NCBI GenBank assembly: GCA_016187935.1
Contig: JACPIU010000012.1
Span: 49,251-113,250 of the forward strand
Length of the DNA stretch: 64,000 nt
DNA from: Bdellovibrio sp.
Lineage (GTDB): Bacteria; Bdellovibrionota; Bacteriovoracia; Bacteriovoracales; Bacteriovoracaceae
Direction of reading: 5' to 3'
Part shown: in pieces, positions 51,929 through 61,455 of the stretch
How the letters are laid out: each line of letters starts with the position of its first letter
Position numbering within the stretch: the first letter of the stretch is position 1
Made by a program: the position numbers and the translations under genes
Notes under the pieces: model-generated
The model's input: the letters and a program-made list of their open reading frames with translations, nothing else
Databases searched by the model: none
Told to the model about the DNA's origin: nothing

Positions 51929-52819
51929 CTATCTTTTTAATCTAGGATCGAGAGCATCGCGTAGACCGTCTCCCACTAAATTAAGCGCCAAGACCACCAG
52001 CAAAATACAAAGGCCGGGAAAAGTGACCATCCAAGGGGAATTTTCCAAGAAAGGCCGAGCGTCGGCCAACATCGTTCCCCATTCCGGAGTGGGAGGTTGA
52101 GCGCCTAGGCCTAAAAAGCCCAAGGCGGCAGCATTCAAGATGCCTTCGCTTAATCCCAGAGTCGCTTGAACAATAATCGGGGCGGTACAATTGGGCAGAA
52201 TTTCGCTCACCATAATTCGGATGTGTCCTGCTCCGTAGGCCTGTGCCGCCATGACGTAGGCGCGTTTTTTTTCCGCCATCACCAGGGCGCGGACCAGTCG
52301 AATGTAATTGGGAATGGCCACAATACTCACCGCCCATACAGCGTTCACCAGCCCTGGTCCCAAGATTGCCGCAACCACAATTGCCAATAAGGTAGAGGGA
52401 AGGGCCATGACAATATCGGTGAAACGCATGACGGTTCGATCAACACTCTTCCCAAAATAACCGGCCAGTAGTCCGAAGATCGTGCCTAACACCAGGCTGA
52501 CCACGACAATCATGATCCCTACGCCCAGAGAGAGCGCTGTCCCATGGATTAATCGTGACAGGATATCGCGTCCGACATCATCAGTGCCAAGAAGAAACTT
52601 GGTGTTGCCGCCACTACTGAAGAAAGGGGGCAAGCGATAGGCGCCATCAAAAAGCTGGGTTGGGTCGTAGGGGGCAAGAAAGGGTGAGGAGATGCCAACG
52701 GCAATGAAAAACAACAAAACAGCTAAGCCAATCACGGCCCCTTTGTTCAAAGCAAAACTCTGATAGAATTCTTGAAAGGGCGTTTGGGGCGTGAGTTCTT
52801 TTGCTTGCTCAAGTTCCAT
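51929..52819 (-). CDS. dppC: Dipeptide ABC transporter permease
   Basis: 296 residues. N-terminal cytosolic segment, then six membrane helices with the permease coupling motif (EILPNCTAPIIVQATLGL). The GTDDVGRDILSRLIHG segment is typical of DppC/OppC. Its start directly abuts the end of dppB. Confidence 0.93.
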   Translation of the reverse strand: MELEQAKELTPQTPFQEFYQSFALNKGAVIGLAVLLFFIAVGISSPFLAPYDPTQLFDGAYRLPPFFSSGGNTKFLLGTDDVGRDILSRLIHGTALSLGVGIMIVVVSLVLGTIFGLLAGYFGKSVDRTVMRFTDIVMALPSTLLAIVVAAILGPGLVNAVWAVSIVAIPNYIRLVRALVMAEKKRAYVMAAQAYGAGHIRIMVSEILPNCTAPIIVQATLGLSEGILNAAALGFLGLGAQPPTPEWGTMLADARPFLENSPWMVTFPGLCILLVVLALNLVGDGLRDALDPRLKR

Positions 52820-53830
52820 TTAGTGCCTCATGCGGGGGTTGGCCCATAAATAGAGGATATCCACTATGGCATTGGTCAAAATAACGAGAGAGGCGATCAT
52901 CATCACGCCTCCTTGGATGACAGGATAATCACGGGCGTTGATACTAAAAACGATCCACTTGCCAATACCCGGCCAGGAAAAAATCATTTCGGTTAAGATG
53001 GCCCCGGTAATGATGCTTCCAAAGAGCAATCCTAAAATAGTGATAATGGGAACGAGAGCATTGCGAAGGGCATGGACAATAACCACTCTGGCGTAGGGTA
53101 ATCCTTTGGCGCGAGCGGTGCGAATGTAGTCCTCACCCAAAACTTCCAGCATACTTGATCGGGTCATTCTGGCGACCACCGCCAGTGGAATGGTTCCCAT
53201 CGCCAAGGCCGGCAAAATCAGATGCGAGAGAGCGCTTTTAAAGGCGGCAAATCCGCCATCTTCTGACCACCATGAATCAATGAGAAGAAGTCCGGTAACT
53301 TTATCTACTTCATAGAGCACGTCAATTCGTCCACTCACCGGGGTCCATCCCAATTTCACCGAAAAGACGATGATCAGCATGAGACCCCACCAAAAAATGG
53401 GCATGGAGTATCCCACGAGACCGGCCCCCATGAGAGTGAAATCAAAAAAAGAATTGCGTTTAATGGCGGCGATAATCCCAAACGGGATGCCCAGAGTGAT
53501 GGCAAAAGTCATCGCCATTATTCCCAGTTCTAAGGTGGCCGGAAAGCGATCGAAGAATTCGGTCAAAACTGCTCGCTTGGAAACGATGGAGTGTCCAAAG
53601 TCGCCCTGAAATATATTGCCGAGAAAAGTGAAATATTGTTCGTACATTGGACGATCGAGGCCCATGTTGCGCTTCATCTCGGTATACATTTGGGGATCGG
53701 CACCGCGTTCCCCCAAGAGGAGCATGACGGGGTCGCCAGGAACCAGTCGGATGAGTAAAAACGCCAGTAATGAAACACCCAAGAGAGTCGGGATGAGATT
53801 TAAAATCTTTTTTAAAACAGCTTTTAACAT
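52820..53830 (-). CDS. dppB: Dipeptide ABC transporter permease
   Basis: 336 residues, six membrane helices. Very close to E. coli DppB in the segments GYSMPIFWWGLML, LGEDYIRTARAKGLP and VHALRNALVPIITILG. The end NPRMRH is also typical. Lies between dppA and dppC. Confidence 0.95.
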   Translation of the reverse strand: MLKAVLKKILNLIPTLLGVSLLAFLLIRLVPGDPVMLLLGERGADPQMYTEMKRNMGLDRPMYEQYFTFLGNIFQGDFGHSIVSKRAVLTEFFDRFPATLELGIMAMTFAITLGIPFGIIAAIKRNSFFDFTLMGAGLVGYSMPIFWWGLMLIIVFSVKLGWTPVSGRIDVLYEVDKVTGLLLIDSWWSEDGGFAAFKSALSHLILPALAMGTIPLAVVARMTRSSMLEVLGEDYIRTARAKGLPYARVVIVHALRNALVPIITILGLLFGSIITGAILTEMIFSWPGIGKWIVFSINARDYPVIQGGVMMIASLVILTNAIVDILYLWANPRMRH

Positions 53831-53852
53831 AGAGAAGTTCTAGTTCTTCATC

Positions 53853-55442
53853 CTATTCAATGTACACTTCACGGAAGATGTCACCGCCAAGTGGATCAAT
53901 TTTGTAGCCTTGGACTTTTGCCGACATCGCCCGATAAATCATGGCATGGGCAACGGGAACCCATGGGGCACGATCATGGAAAATTTCTTGCGCTTCTTTG
54001 TAAAGTTTAGTTCGCGCTTCTTGGTTGGAAATAGATTTGGCCTTAACTATTTTTTGGTTGAAATCTTTTTGGCACCACTGTGCCACATTTGATCCCGCCT
54101 TCATTCCACTACATCCCAAGAGAACATTTAAGAAATTATCGGGGTCTCCATTGTCTCCGGTCCAACCCAGTTGAATCATTTGGTGTTCGCCATTCCGACT
54201 TTTGGCCAAATAAGTCGGCCAATCATAGCTCACCAAGGTTACTTTGATTCCAATTTTGGCCAAATCCGCCTGCATCATTTCTCCCATCTTTTTTCCATTG
54301 GGGTTGTAGGGGCGGGTAACCGGGAGAGTCCATAATTCAGCGGCAAATCCATTGGGATGGCCGGCCTTGGCCAAGAGGGCCTTGGCCTTTTCTATATTGA
54401 AGGGATAATCCTCTGTCTTGTCATTATAGCTCCAGATGGTGGGAGGAAGAGGATTTTTTGCCAGGATGGCATTGCCCATATAGATAGCATTGATATAGCT
54501 GGTGCGATTTAAGGCATGATAGATGGCGCGCCGAACGTCCAAATTATCAAAAGGTTTTTTCTTTACGTTAAAGGCCAAATAGCCCACGTTCAAACCTGCC
54601 GATTCCATGACCTTGAGCTTGCTGTCTTGTTTCATGGCATTAATGTCGGCAGGAGCGGGTTCGATAATGAGATGGCATTCACCGGTTTTTAATTTTTGAT
54701 AGCGAACATTGGCATCTGGTGTGATGGCGAACACCAATTTATCTATCTTAGGCGTTCCTTGCCAGTATGTCGGGTTGGCTTCGAAGCGCACCAGTGTATC
54801 TTTCTCATAGGAGCGGAAAACAAAGGGGCCTGTACCCACGGGAAAATTATCAATATTTTCTTTTTTATTTTCTTTGAGTAATTGATCCGCATATTCCTTG
54901 GATAAGATGCTCATAAAACTCATCGCCATATTGGTAATGAAAGGAGATTCCGGTTTATTCAATTTGAATTCAACCGTGTAGTTGTCGATTTTTTTAAGTG
55001 TACTGATAAGGGTGTCAACTTCCATGGCCTTAAAGAATTCATAATTGCCGCCATTCACAGAGTGGTAAGGGTGCGAAGTGTCCCTTTGGCGATCGATGGA
55101 GAAAATGACGTCATCGGCATTAAACTCTCGCGTGGGAGTAAAATATTTAGTGGTGCCGAATTTAACTCCCTTCCTTAGTTTGAAAGTGTAAGTTTTGCCA
55201 TCCGGGCTCACTGTCCAACTTTCGGCCAGACCGGGAACAACTTCCGTCGCGCCATATTTGAATTCAACCAAGCGATTGTAAATCGTATGTCCTGCCGCAT
55301 TATTAGAAGTCCCATCGGTGGTAATTTGGGGGTTAAAGGCGGTGGGGCTTCCTTCCGAGCAATAAACAAAAGTGCTGGCGTGAGAGGAGGAAACCAAACT
55401 TAAAATAAAACATAGCGGAAAGAGTATTTGCCATAACTTCAT
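53853..55442 (-). CDS. dppA: Periplasmic dipeptide-binding protein
   Basis: About 529 residues with a signal peptide ending SSSHAS. It is strikingly like E. coli DppA: FVYCSEGSPTAFNPQ, IYNRLVEFKYGATEVVPGLA, ADDVIFSIDRQRD, WTGDNGDPDNF, GLNVGYLAFNVKKKP. The ATG at 55442 is preferred because AAGGA lies eight bases upstream. The first ATG at 55451 has the ribosome site too close. Delivers di- and tripeptides to the DppBCDF complex. For a predator this would take up prey peptides. Confidence 0.95.
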   Translation of the reverse strand: MKLWQILFPLCFILSLVSSSHASTFVYCSEGSPTAFNPQITTDGTSNNAAGHTIYNRLVEFKYGATEVVPGLAESWTVSPDGKTYTFKLRKGVKFGTTKYFTPTREFNADDVIFSIDRQRDTSHPYHSVNGGNYEFFKAMEVDTLISTLKKIDNYTVEFKLNKPESPFITNMAMSFMSILSKEYADQLLKENKKENIDNFPVGTGPFVFRSYEKDTLVRFEANPTYWQGTPKIDKLVFAITPDANVRYQKLKTGECHLIIEPAPADINAMKQDSKLKVMESAGLNVGYLAFNVKKKPFDNLDVRRAIYHALNRTSYINAIYMGNAILAKNPLPPTIWSYNDKTEDYPFNIEKAKALLAKAGHPNGFAAELWTLPVTRPYNPNGKKMGEMMQADLAKIGIKVTLVSYDWPTYLAKSRNGEHQMIQLGWTGDNGDPDNFLNVLLGCSGMKAGSNVAQWCQKDFNQKIVKAKSISNQEARTKLYKEAQEIFHDRAPWVPVAHAMIYRAMSAKVQGYKIDPLGGDIFREVYIE

Positions 55443-55511
55443 AGAAGACATCCTTGCTTGAAAATTTTAAATTAAAGTTAGTTTTGCAGCAGGCAAAGAG
55501 TAGCATAGGCC

Positions 55512-55540
55512 TTACAATTCATCTATGGCAAAGTTATAGT
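55512..55540 (+). promoter_or_regulatory. Sigma70-type promoter upstream of metG
   Basis: TTACAA and TATAGT with a 17-base spacer. Predicted start near 55547, with a GGGAG ribosome site before the ATG at 55575. Confidence 0.5.
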
Positions 55541-55574
55541 CACGCAGTTTTTAGGGCCGTAATGGGAGTTAAAA

Positions 55575-57500
55575 ATGAAACCGAGTCCAGACAGTCACAC
55601 TGATATTGAGGCCATCAAGAAACGGGCCCATCGACCAAAAAAGGCCGTTATTACAGCCGCAATGACCTATGCCAACGGTCCAATCCATCTAGGGCATTTG
55701 GCCGGTGCGAATATTCCGCCTGATGTCTATGCACGTTATATGCGGATGTTGATTGGTGCTCAAAATGTTTTATTTGTTAGCGGTAGCGATGATCATGGAT
55801 CGACCAGTGAACTTGCGGCCTTAAAAGCAGGCAAAACAACGCGTGAATTTATTGATGAAATTCATCAGAAGCAATATGAAACTCTGAAACGATATAATGT
55901 CAGTCTCGACGTCTATTCTGGGACTTCGCGGCCGGAGTGTTTTCCTATTCATAAACAACTTGCGCAGGATTTTTTGCGCAAGCTTGATCACAATGGACTC
56001 TTAAATAAACGAGTCAGCCAACAATGGTTTGATCCTAAAGTGGGGCGTTTTCTCCAAGATCGCTTTGTTCAAGGGAAATGCCCGAACCTAAAATGTGATA
56101 ATGAAAATGCTTATAGCAACGAATGCGATAAGTGTGGTGCTCAGTTCGCTCCCACCGAACTGCTCAATCCTCGCAGTGCGATCAGTGACGCTGTTCCGGT
56201 TTTAAAAGACACGGTCCATTGGTTCCTCGATATGTGGAAGGTTTCCGAAACACTGAGAGTTTGGATACAAGGAAAAGAAAAGATCTGGCGCGCGTCCGTT
56301 TTCAATGAGGTTATCAATACGGTCCTGCCCTCGGTTGCCTTCAGCAATATTCATGAACCAAAATATAAAGAAATCAAAACCAGTCTTCCCAAGCACAAGA
56401 GTAAATATGCTGCGGGAAAAAAAATTCAAGTGCAGTTTGAAAACAAACTCGATCTGATTACAGGGCAAGAGATCTTAAAGTCAAATGGAATTGAAAGTGA
56501 ACTGTTGGATGGTTGGGCCCATAGATCAATTACAAGAGACGTAACTTGGGGGATTCCACTTCCCGCGGAATGGGGCCCGGAAATTGCCGGAAAGAGTCTT
56601 TATGTGTGGCCAGATTCCCTCATTGCTCCCATTGCGTTCACCCAAGTGGCCTTGAAGAAAAAGGGCTTGGACCCAGCTCAGTATGAAGAATTTTGGAAAG
56701 ATCCCGAGGCCCAAATATTCCAATTTTTGGGCCAGGATAACGTTTATTTCTACGTGCTCATGCAAGGGGCATTCTGGGTCGGGTCGCAAAAAGATCCAAG
56801 CAAGCTACCAGCAGCCGGTGATTTTCAACTTACTGACATTTTTGGCAGCTTTCATCTCATGGTCGATGGGGAAAAAATGAGCAAATCCAAGGGCAATTAT
56901 TTTACCGGAGACCAGTTGTTAGATGAAAAAGGATATAGCGCCGATCAGATTCGATATTTTGTAACGCTCTTAAGCCTGCCTGAAAAAATGTCTAATTTTG
57001 ATTTTGAAAATTTCAAGGAAAGAAACCGATTCTTGGCCGGTCCCATGAATGCCGCTTTTGAGAAACCCATCTCGGCCTGCCATTCAAAATTTGGCGGTGT
57101 CGTTCCCAAGGGCGTCTTGATTGAAAAAGTGCAAATCGAAACGGCCAAAATTATTCAACGCTATCTGCGCTCAATGGAACGTGCTGAATATTCCACGCTC
57201 TTGTACGCAATCGAGAATTACGCTCGCCTGGTCAATAGCTTATTCGTCCAATGCAAACCCCATGATGATCGTTTTCCCGAAGAAGAACGCAACAATGGTC
57301 TTTTTTCCTGTTTTTATATTTTAAAAAACATCATGATTATGCTTTATCCCTTTGTCCCAAGTACCATGGATAAGTTACGGCAGTCTCTCAATTTGCCGGC
57401 AGAAGTCTTTTGTGTGGATGAATTGGGGACCCCCATTTCCTCTGGGCATACCATCGGTCAACAGCAAGAATATTTCCCCTCCCCAGAGGGTGCCAGGTGA
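55575..57500 (+). CDS. metG: Methionyl-tRNA synthetase
   Basis: 641 residues, class I synthetase. HLGH signature near residue 42 and KMSKSKGN near 434. The zinc knuckle has four Cys (CPNLKCDNENAYSNECDKC). ITRDVTWGIPLP and YVWPDSLIAPI also fit MetRS. The C-terminal dimerisation and tRNA-binding domain found in E. coli is absent, which is common. It ends within the start of the broken XRE gene. Confidence 0.95.
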   Translation: MKPSPDSHTDIEAIKKRAHRPKKAVITAAMTYANGPIHLGHLAGANIPPDVYARYMRMLIGAQNVLFVSGSDDHGSTSELAALKAGKTTREFIDEIHQKQYETLKRYNVSLDVYSGTSRPECFPIHKQLAQDFLRKLDHNGLLNKRVSQQWFDPKVGRFLQDRFVQGKCPNLKCDNENAYSNECDKCGAQFAPTELLNPRSAISDAVPVLKDTVHWFLDMWKVSETLRVWIQGKEKIWRASVFNEVINTVLPSVAFSNIHEPKYKEIKTSLPKHKSKYAAGKKIQVQFENKLDLITGQEILKSNGIESELLDGWAHRSITRDVTWGIPLPAEWGPEIAGKSLYVWPDSLIAPIAFTQVALKKKGLDPAQYEEFWKDPEAQIFQFLGQDNVYFYVLMQGAFWVGSQKDPSKLPAAGDFQLTDIFGSFHLMVDGEKMSKSKGNYFTGDQLLDEKGYSADQIRYFVTLLSLPEKMSNFDFENFKERNRFLAGPMNAAFEKPISACHSKFGGVVPKGVLIEKVQIETAKIIQRYLRSMERAEYSTLLYAIENYARLVNSLFVQCKPHDDRFPEEERNNGLFSCFYILKNIMIMLYPFVPSTMDKLRQSLNLPAEVFCVDELGTPISSGHTIGQQQEYFPSPEGAR

Positions 57501-57798
57501 GTTTGATTACTTCGGCAAGCAAATCCGCTGGCGCGCAACTTAAGGCCAACGAGAATTCTCTTTTTTCTAGAGATTTGTGGCCCAATCCATTGGAATTTCA
57601 GAAAGAGAATATGCCAGCATAGAAAAGGGCGAGCGGATGATCTCACTTAATTCTTGGATTGCCTTCTGCCGTCTTATGTTACTTGATTATAACTTAAGAA
57701 GGCGGAATAAAATATTGTCGGAAGTAAGAATTCTGATTTTTCTGCGATCTCAAATAGGCCTGTTCCATGTCAATTACTTCAAAAGTTGGCAATTTTGA
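57490..57798 (+). pseudogene. Broken XRE-family helix-turn-helix regulator
   Basis: From a GTG overlapping the metG stop, the frame gives FDYFGKQIRWRAT, then TAA at 57541. The neighbouring frame then gives KANENSLFSRDL. After another shift near 57575 the first frame resumes with AQSIGISEREYASIEKGERM, a clear helix-turn-helix. Together these assemble one XRE-type DNA-binding domain, so two compensating single-base shifts interrupt it, one beside a T6 run. Either a pseudogene or sequencing error. Confidence 0.72.
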
Positions 57799-58015
57799 AA
57801 AAAACTGACCTCAGATTCAATCCAATGCCAATTTGTTTTTTTCATTCAGATTATATTTTTGTTATTCAATATGTACTAATAAATCCAAGCAGTTTCCTGC
57901 CAAAAATAATTCTTGCAGCAATATATAAAAAAATTCTTTAGCTTCTGGTGCAAATTCCCGACTAGTATAGGCGGAAACAAAAATATCGAATTTTCAAAGC
58001 GTTAAGAGAGGTTTT

Positions 58016-58317
58016 ATGGCCAAACTTATTCTTTGCATGATCATCGCACTACTTTTTTCTGCCTGTATCGCCAGTAACAACGAGAACGAGAAAGATACGC
58101 AGAAAATAGGTGCCTATAGCACTCATGCCAGGCCGGCACAGACAGGGTTGCGTCAAGTGCCATCACTGTAGAATCTGAGATCAAATCCTTCAAGGCCGAA
58201 TTAGAGCAATTGGCACCAAAACAGAAAATTGACTCGGCAGAATTGCAATCACTTTCGGAAACGGCCGGACTCTCAAAGGAAGAACTGGCGCTTCTTAACA
58301 GTACCGAAACTAAATAA
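58016..58317 (+). pseudogene. Frameshifted small lipoprotein
   Basis: An AGAG site precedes ATG at 58016: MAKLILCMIIALLFSAC is a lipoprotein signal. The frame closes after 51 codons at 58171, but around 58143-58149 a shift into the next frame continues as SSAITVESEIKSFKAELEQL and so on, an ordinary helical, charged tail ending at 58317. Both parts look protein-like, so one lipoprotein gene of about 100 codons has gained or lost a base near the GGGTTG sequence. Confidence 0.7.
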
Positions 58318-58346
58318 GGTAAGGCCTAAAAACAAGGGATGCTTTT

Positions 58347-59117
58347 ATGGGTATCACATGGTGTTCTCGGCCAGTGATTAAAATCGCAATTAGGATTAGA
58401 AAAACCTGGCGGAAGGTTCTCAATTTTCTGGTGAATGCCTTTGAGTTCGTTTACCTCACCACGATTCTCACCTTCAAAAAAATTCCAGTCGGTTTAATGA
58501 TTCTAGGGCTCATCCTTGGTCCCCTAACGGGAACTGCTTATGCCAAAGGAGATCAAGGAGTCGAGTGGAAGAGTGACAGTCATGAAAAAAATGAAAAAGA
58601 TAATGATAAGCACGATGAGCACAAGTCGCAAAACGGCAGCGAAAACAAAAGTGGGAACAAAGACAACAAGGATGATCATAAGCACCACCACGATGATGGC
58701 CCAGTAGGGCATCAGGGCGATGGGCCGGTTCTTCCCTTAATTCGCCGTGGCGTCGTCATCTTTCCAAATTTTTTAAACCCAGCGACCAATGTTCTAACCG
58801 CCGGGGAAACAACCACGATCACAGGGGATACCTGCCTTTATAAACTTCAAGGGACAGATGGGGGCAGATGCCAAAATTTCAAAAAAAATAGCATTAAATT
58901 TTTAGGAAGCTATCCCAATGCCTTGACCGATGTGACAAGTGATGTGCAGCTTATTCATAAAAAAGACAAGATCAGCTTTAACTTTACAACGCCCCCCCTT
59001 ATAGAGCAGGACGGAGAAAATACCTTCCACCTCATTGTTTTAAGTAGAGCATTGGACTTGACCTCCTTGCATCTCTATCGTAAATCGTCGAAGTTCCCCG
59101 CAGTGACGTCGCGGTAA
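58347..59117 (+). CDS. Secreted Asp/His/Lys-rich protein, 3' end cut by the IS66 element
   Basis: 256 residues as read. A long N-terminus precedes a signal-like segment (VGLMILGLILGPLTGTAYA), followed by a very charged His/Asp/Asn/Lys-rich linker (residues 75-125) and a beta-rich Ig-like domain. The native sequence ends at about residue 244. The last dozen residues and the stop are encoded by the left inverted repeat of the element, so the original protein was longer. Possible remnant of a surface adhesin. Confidence 0.72.
   Translation: MGITWCSRPVIKIAIRIRKTWRKVLNFLVNAFEFVYLTTILTFKKIPVGLMILGLILGPLTGTAYAKGDQGVEWKSDSHEKNEKDNDKHDEHKSQNGSENKSGNKDNKDDHKHHHDDGPVGHQGDGPVLPLIRRGVVIFPNFLNPATNVLTAGETTTITGDTCLYKLQGTDGGRCQNFKKNSIKFLGSYPNALTDVTSDVQLIHKKDKISFNFTTPPLIEQDGENTFHLIVLSRALDLTSLHLYRKSSKFPAVTSR
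59080..59100 (+). repeat. IS66 left terminal inverted repeat
   Basis: Starts GTAAATCGTCGAAGTT. Differs from the right repeat at two positions. Encodes the tail of the interrupted 58347 gene. Confidence 0.9.
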
Positions 59118-59170
59118 TTACAATTTAAATTAAATTCAAGACATATTAACCGCGCATAGGAGGTGCGTTT

Positions 59171-59542
59171 ATGGATTTAGCTGTGCTTAAAAAGAAAATT
59201 AGTTCGTACAAAACTGCATCGGGACGACTAACCAAAGTTCCCGACGATCTCACCTTGGAAATTCTGCAATCCTGGGAACATTGGACCGGCCCTGCTTCCG
59301 ACTTTTATTCTGAAATCGGGGTTAGCGCAAAAAAGATGGCAAGAGTTATCGGGAGGGGCAAGGAGTTGAAGCGAGAAGGTCATTTTACTGAAGAATTCAA
59401 GGAAATCGCAGTAGAAGGAGCGGCGGTGACGTCAGCAGGCATCTCTGGACATTGCGGAATCGAGTTGGTTTGGAAAGATAACGTGATTCGCTTTGGCGAT
59501 ACCTCGCTGTTATTAGATTTTTTGAAAAGGCGGCGTGACTGA
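59171..59542 (+). CDS. tnpA: IS66 TnpA-type accessory protein
   Basis: 123 residues with a strong GGAGG site. Charged and helix-turn-helix-like (SDFYSEIGVSAKKMARVIG), with a C-terminal ISGHCGIELVWKDNVIRF segment as in IS66 Orf1 proteins. Required with TnpB for IS66 transposition. Abuts tnpB directly. Confidence 0.85.
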   Translation: MDLAVLKKKISSYKTASGRLTKVPDDLTLEILQSWEHWTGPASDFYSEIGVSAKKMARVIGRGKELKREGHFTEEFKEIAVEGAAVTSAGISGHCGIELVWKDNVIRFGDTSLLLDFLKRRRD

Positions 59543-59929
59543 ATGATTGCGATGAATCGTAGAACCAGAATTTTTATCTCGAAGGAACCCACTGACATGC
59601 AGGCATCCTACGATTCTTTGTTTGGCAAAGTCAGACAGGTGCTCCACCAAGATCCTCAATCGGAGCATCTGTTTGTCTTCATCAATTCCCGGCGGACGAG
59701 TTGCAAATGCCTTTACTTTGATGGCACGGGGTTGGTTATTGTATCGAAACGCATGGAGCGGGGGCTTTTTTGCAAAATTAATCCGTCTTATCGAGGGAAA
59801 ATCATTTTGACACAGTCAGAGTTTAATCTCTTTTTTGAGGGGGCGGATTTAAATAAAAGATTTATTGAGGCACCACCTGCAGTTTTATTGGGCCCTGGGC
59901 CTAGGCAAGTTGTTACGAGTTTGCAATAA
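59543..59929 (+). CDS. tnpB: IS66 TnpB (Orf2 family)
   Basis: 128 residues, IS66 Orf2-like: the start MNRRTRIFISKEPTDMQAS, then the FVFINSRRTSCKCLYFDGTG core and the WW-less MERGLF segment are characteristic. Follows tnpA without a gap. Two starts, M at 59543 and M at 59552, are possible. Confidence 0.9.
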   Translation: MIAMNRRTRIFISKEPTDMQASYDSLFGKVRQVLHQDPQSEHLFVFINSRRTSCKCLYFDGTGLVIVSKRMERGLFCKINPSYRGKIILTQSEFNLFFEGADLNKRFIEAPPAVLLGPGPRQVVTSLQ

Positions 59930-59938
59930 TGTTGGTGG

Positions 59939-61441
59939 ATGAATCAGCAATACCTTTTTGACCCCATTCCTGTTGATAAGTTTGACCTTCTGACAAAAGA
60001 AGAAGTCATCGCTCTTTATCGCGATACCGAAAATCTTCTCAAACAAGTTGTTAAGCATAACGATGAGCTTCAGACCAAACTTTTTAAGGAAGAGCAGAAG
60101 AGATTTACCATGGGCGAACAGCTCATAAATATTAAAAATCGTCTTTTCGGCAAGAGTTCTGAGAAGTCGGCGTCCAAGAAAATGACGAAAGATAAGAAGA
60201 GTCCGGCCTCGAAGCGTGTTTTGTTGCCGTCGGATCGCTACCCGAACTTGGATATTATAGAAAAAGATGTGACGTTGGAGCAGATGCCGAACTGTCCATG
60301 CTGCGAAAGTCCGGTGGTGGATTCGGGATTAACGGAGGACAGTGAATACCTGACGGTGATTCCCAAGCGCTATTACGTGGTAAGGCAGAGACGACATAAA
60401 TATCGCTGCTGGCGATGTCAGGGCGCGATTGTGACGGCGTCGATGATTCCAAGGGTAAAGGCAGGTTCGGGTTTTAGCGATGAGATGATGATTGACGTGG
60501 CAATGAGTAAGTATTTGGAGCTGATGCCGATTGAGCGCTATGCCAGTTCGGCCAAGAGAGAAGGTGTCGACTTGGCGGCCAATAGTTTAATTGAGCTGAC
60601 TCACCATTTAGCGGATTTTGTGTCTCCAGTGTACGAGCGAATTAAGAATGATGTTTTGAACAGCGAAGTGATTCACGCTGACGAAACTCTGCATCGGATG
60701 TTGGAGGGGGACGAGAAAAGTCACTGGTTCTTTTGGGGTTTTAGCAATGAAAAGTCGAGCTATTTTGAGGCGAGAGACACGAGATCGGGAGATGTGGCGG
60801 TCGATCTGCTTAAAGACTCCAAATGCCGATATCTTGTGAGCGATGTCTTTAGTGGATACCAGCGAGCGGTGACAGAAACCAATAAGATTCGGGAAGGCCC
60901 AGGGATAGAAAATCTTTATTGTAATGCTCATGCCAGACGTAAATTTAAGGAGGCGGAGAATAACTTCCCTGAGGCGGGGTTCTTCATTCGTATCTACAAA
61001 CGGATTTATCGCTTGCAAAAGACCGAGCTTCCAAATAATCGGGCATGGCAACGCCTTTACTTGGGCGCAATGAAGAAAAAAGCGCTGAAACTTGAGATGA
61101 CGGTTTCATCGAAAAGTAGTCTCGGAAATGCATTTGCCTACTATCTCAAAAACTTCGCTGCCCTAGTGAGATTTACGACGGCAGAAAATCTGCCGATAGA
61201 TAATAATGCCCAGGAGCGCCAGCTCAGATCACCAGTGGTGGGAAGAAAGACCTGGTACGGCACTCACTCCAAGCGTGGAGCGCGAACGGCATCAATTCTT
61301 TTTTCGATAGTGGAGAGCTGCAAACTTAATGGCGTGGACCCAAGAAAATATTTGAAAGATTTAATTTATTCAGCTCATCAAGCACAGGGGGTGTTCACAC
61401 CTCGCCAATATGCGGAAAAAACTTCCAGAAATGACGGGTAA
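59939..61441 (+). CDS. tnpC: IS66 transposase TnpC
   Basis: 500 residues. N-terminal coiled coil (ENLLKQVVKHNDELQTK), then a zinc-finger region (CPCCESPVV, YRCWRCQG), then a DDE catalytic core with HADETLH (Asp), YLVSDVFSGYQRA (Asp) and NNAQERQLRSP (Glu). Stop lies 14 bases inside the right end. Full length, apparently intact, so the element may be active. Confidence 0.93.
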   Translation: MNQQYLFDPIPVDKFDLLTKEEVIALYRDTENLLKQVVKHNDELQTKLFKEEQKRFTMGEQLINIKNRLFGKSSEKSASKKMTKDKKSPASKRVLLPSDRYPNLDIIEKDVTLEQMPNCPCCESPVVDSGLTEDSEYLTVIPKRYYVVRQRRHKYRCWRCQGAIVTASMIPRVKAGSGFSDEMMIDVAMSKYLELMPIERYASSAKREGVDLAANSLIELTHHLADFVSPVYERIKNDVLNSEVIHADETLHRMLEGDEKSHWFFWGFSNEKSSYFEARDTRSGDVAVDLLKDSKCRYLVSDVFSGYQRAVTETNKIREGPGIENLYCNAHARRKFKEAENNFPEAGFFIRIYKRIYRLQKTELPNNRAWQRLYLGAMKKKALKLEMTVSSKSSLGNAFAYYLKNFAALVRFTTAENLPIDNNAQERQLRSPVVGRKTWYGTHSKRGARTASILFSIVESCKLNGVDPRKYLKDLIYSAHQAQGVFTPRQYAEKTSRNDG

Positions 61442-61455
61442 CTTCGATGATTTAC
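61435..61455 (+). repeat. IS66 right terminal inverted repeat
   Basis: Ends ...GATTTAC. It contains the ATG (61447) from which the truncated PKD-domain gene is now read. Confidence 0.88.

Larger units (their letters stand above)
59080..61455 (+). mobile_element. Complete IS66-family insertion sequence
   Basis: 2376 bp. The terminal inverted repeats, 59080-59100 and 61435-61455, agree at 19 of 21 positions and begin GTAAATC, as IS66 ends begin with GTAA. Inside are three genes in the standard order tnpA, tnpB, tnpC. IS66 elements normally duplicate 8 bases, but the flanks here (TCTCTATC left, ACACAATT right) differ, so the element was moved or its surroundings were rearranged after insertion. 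Confidence 0.92.
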
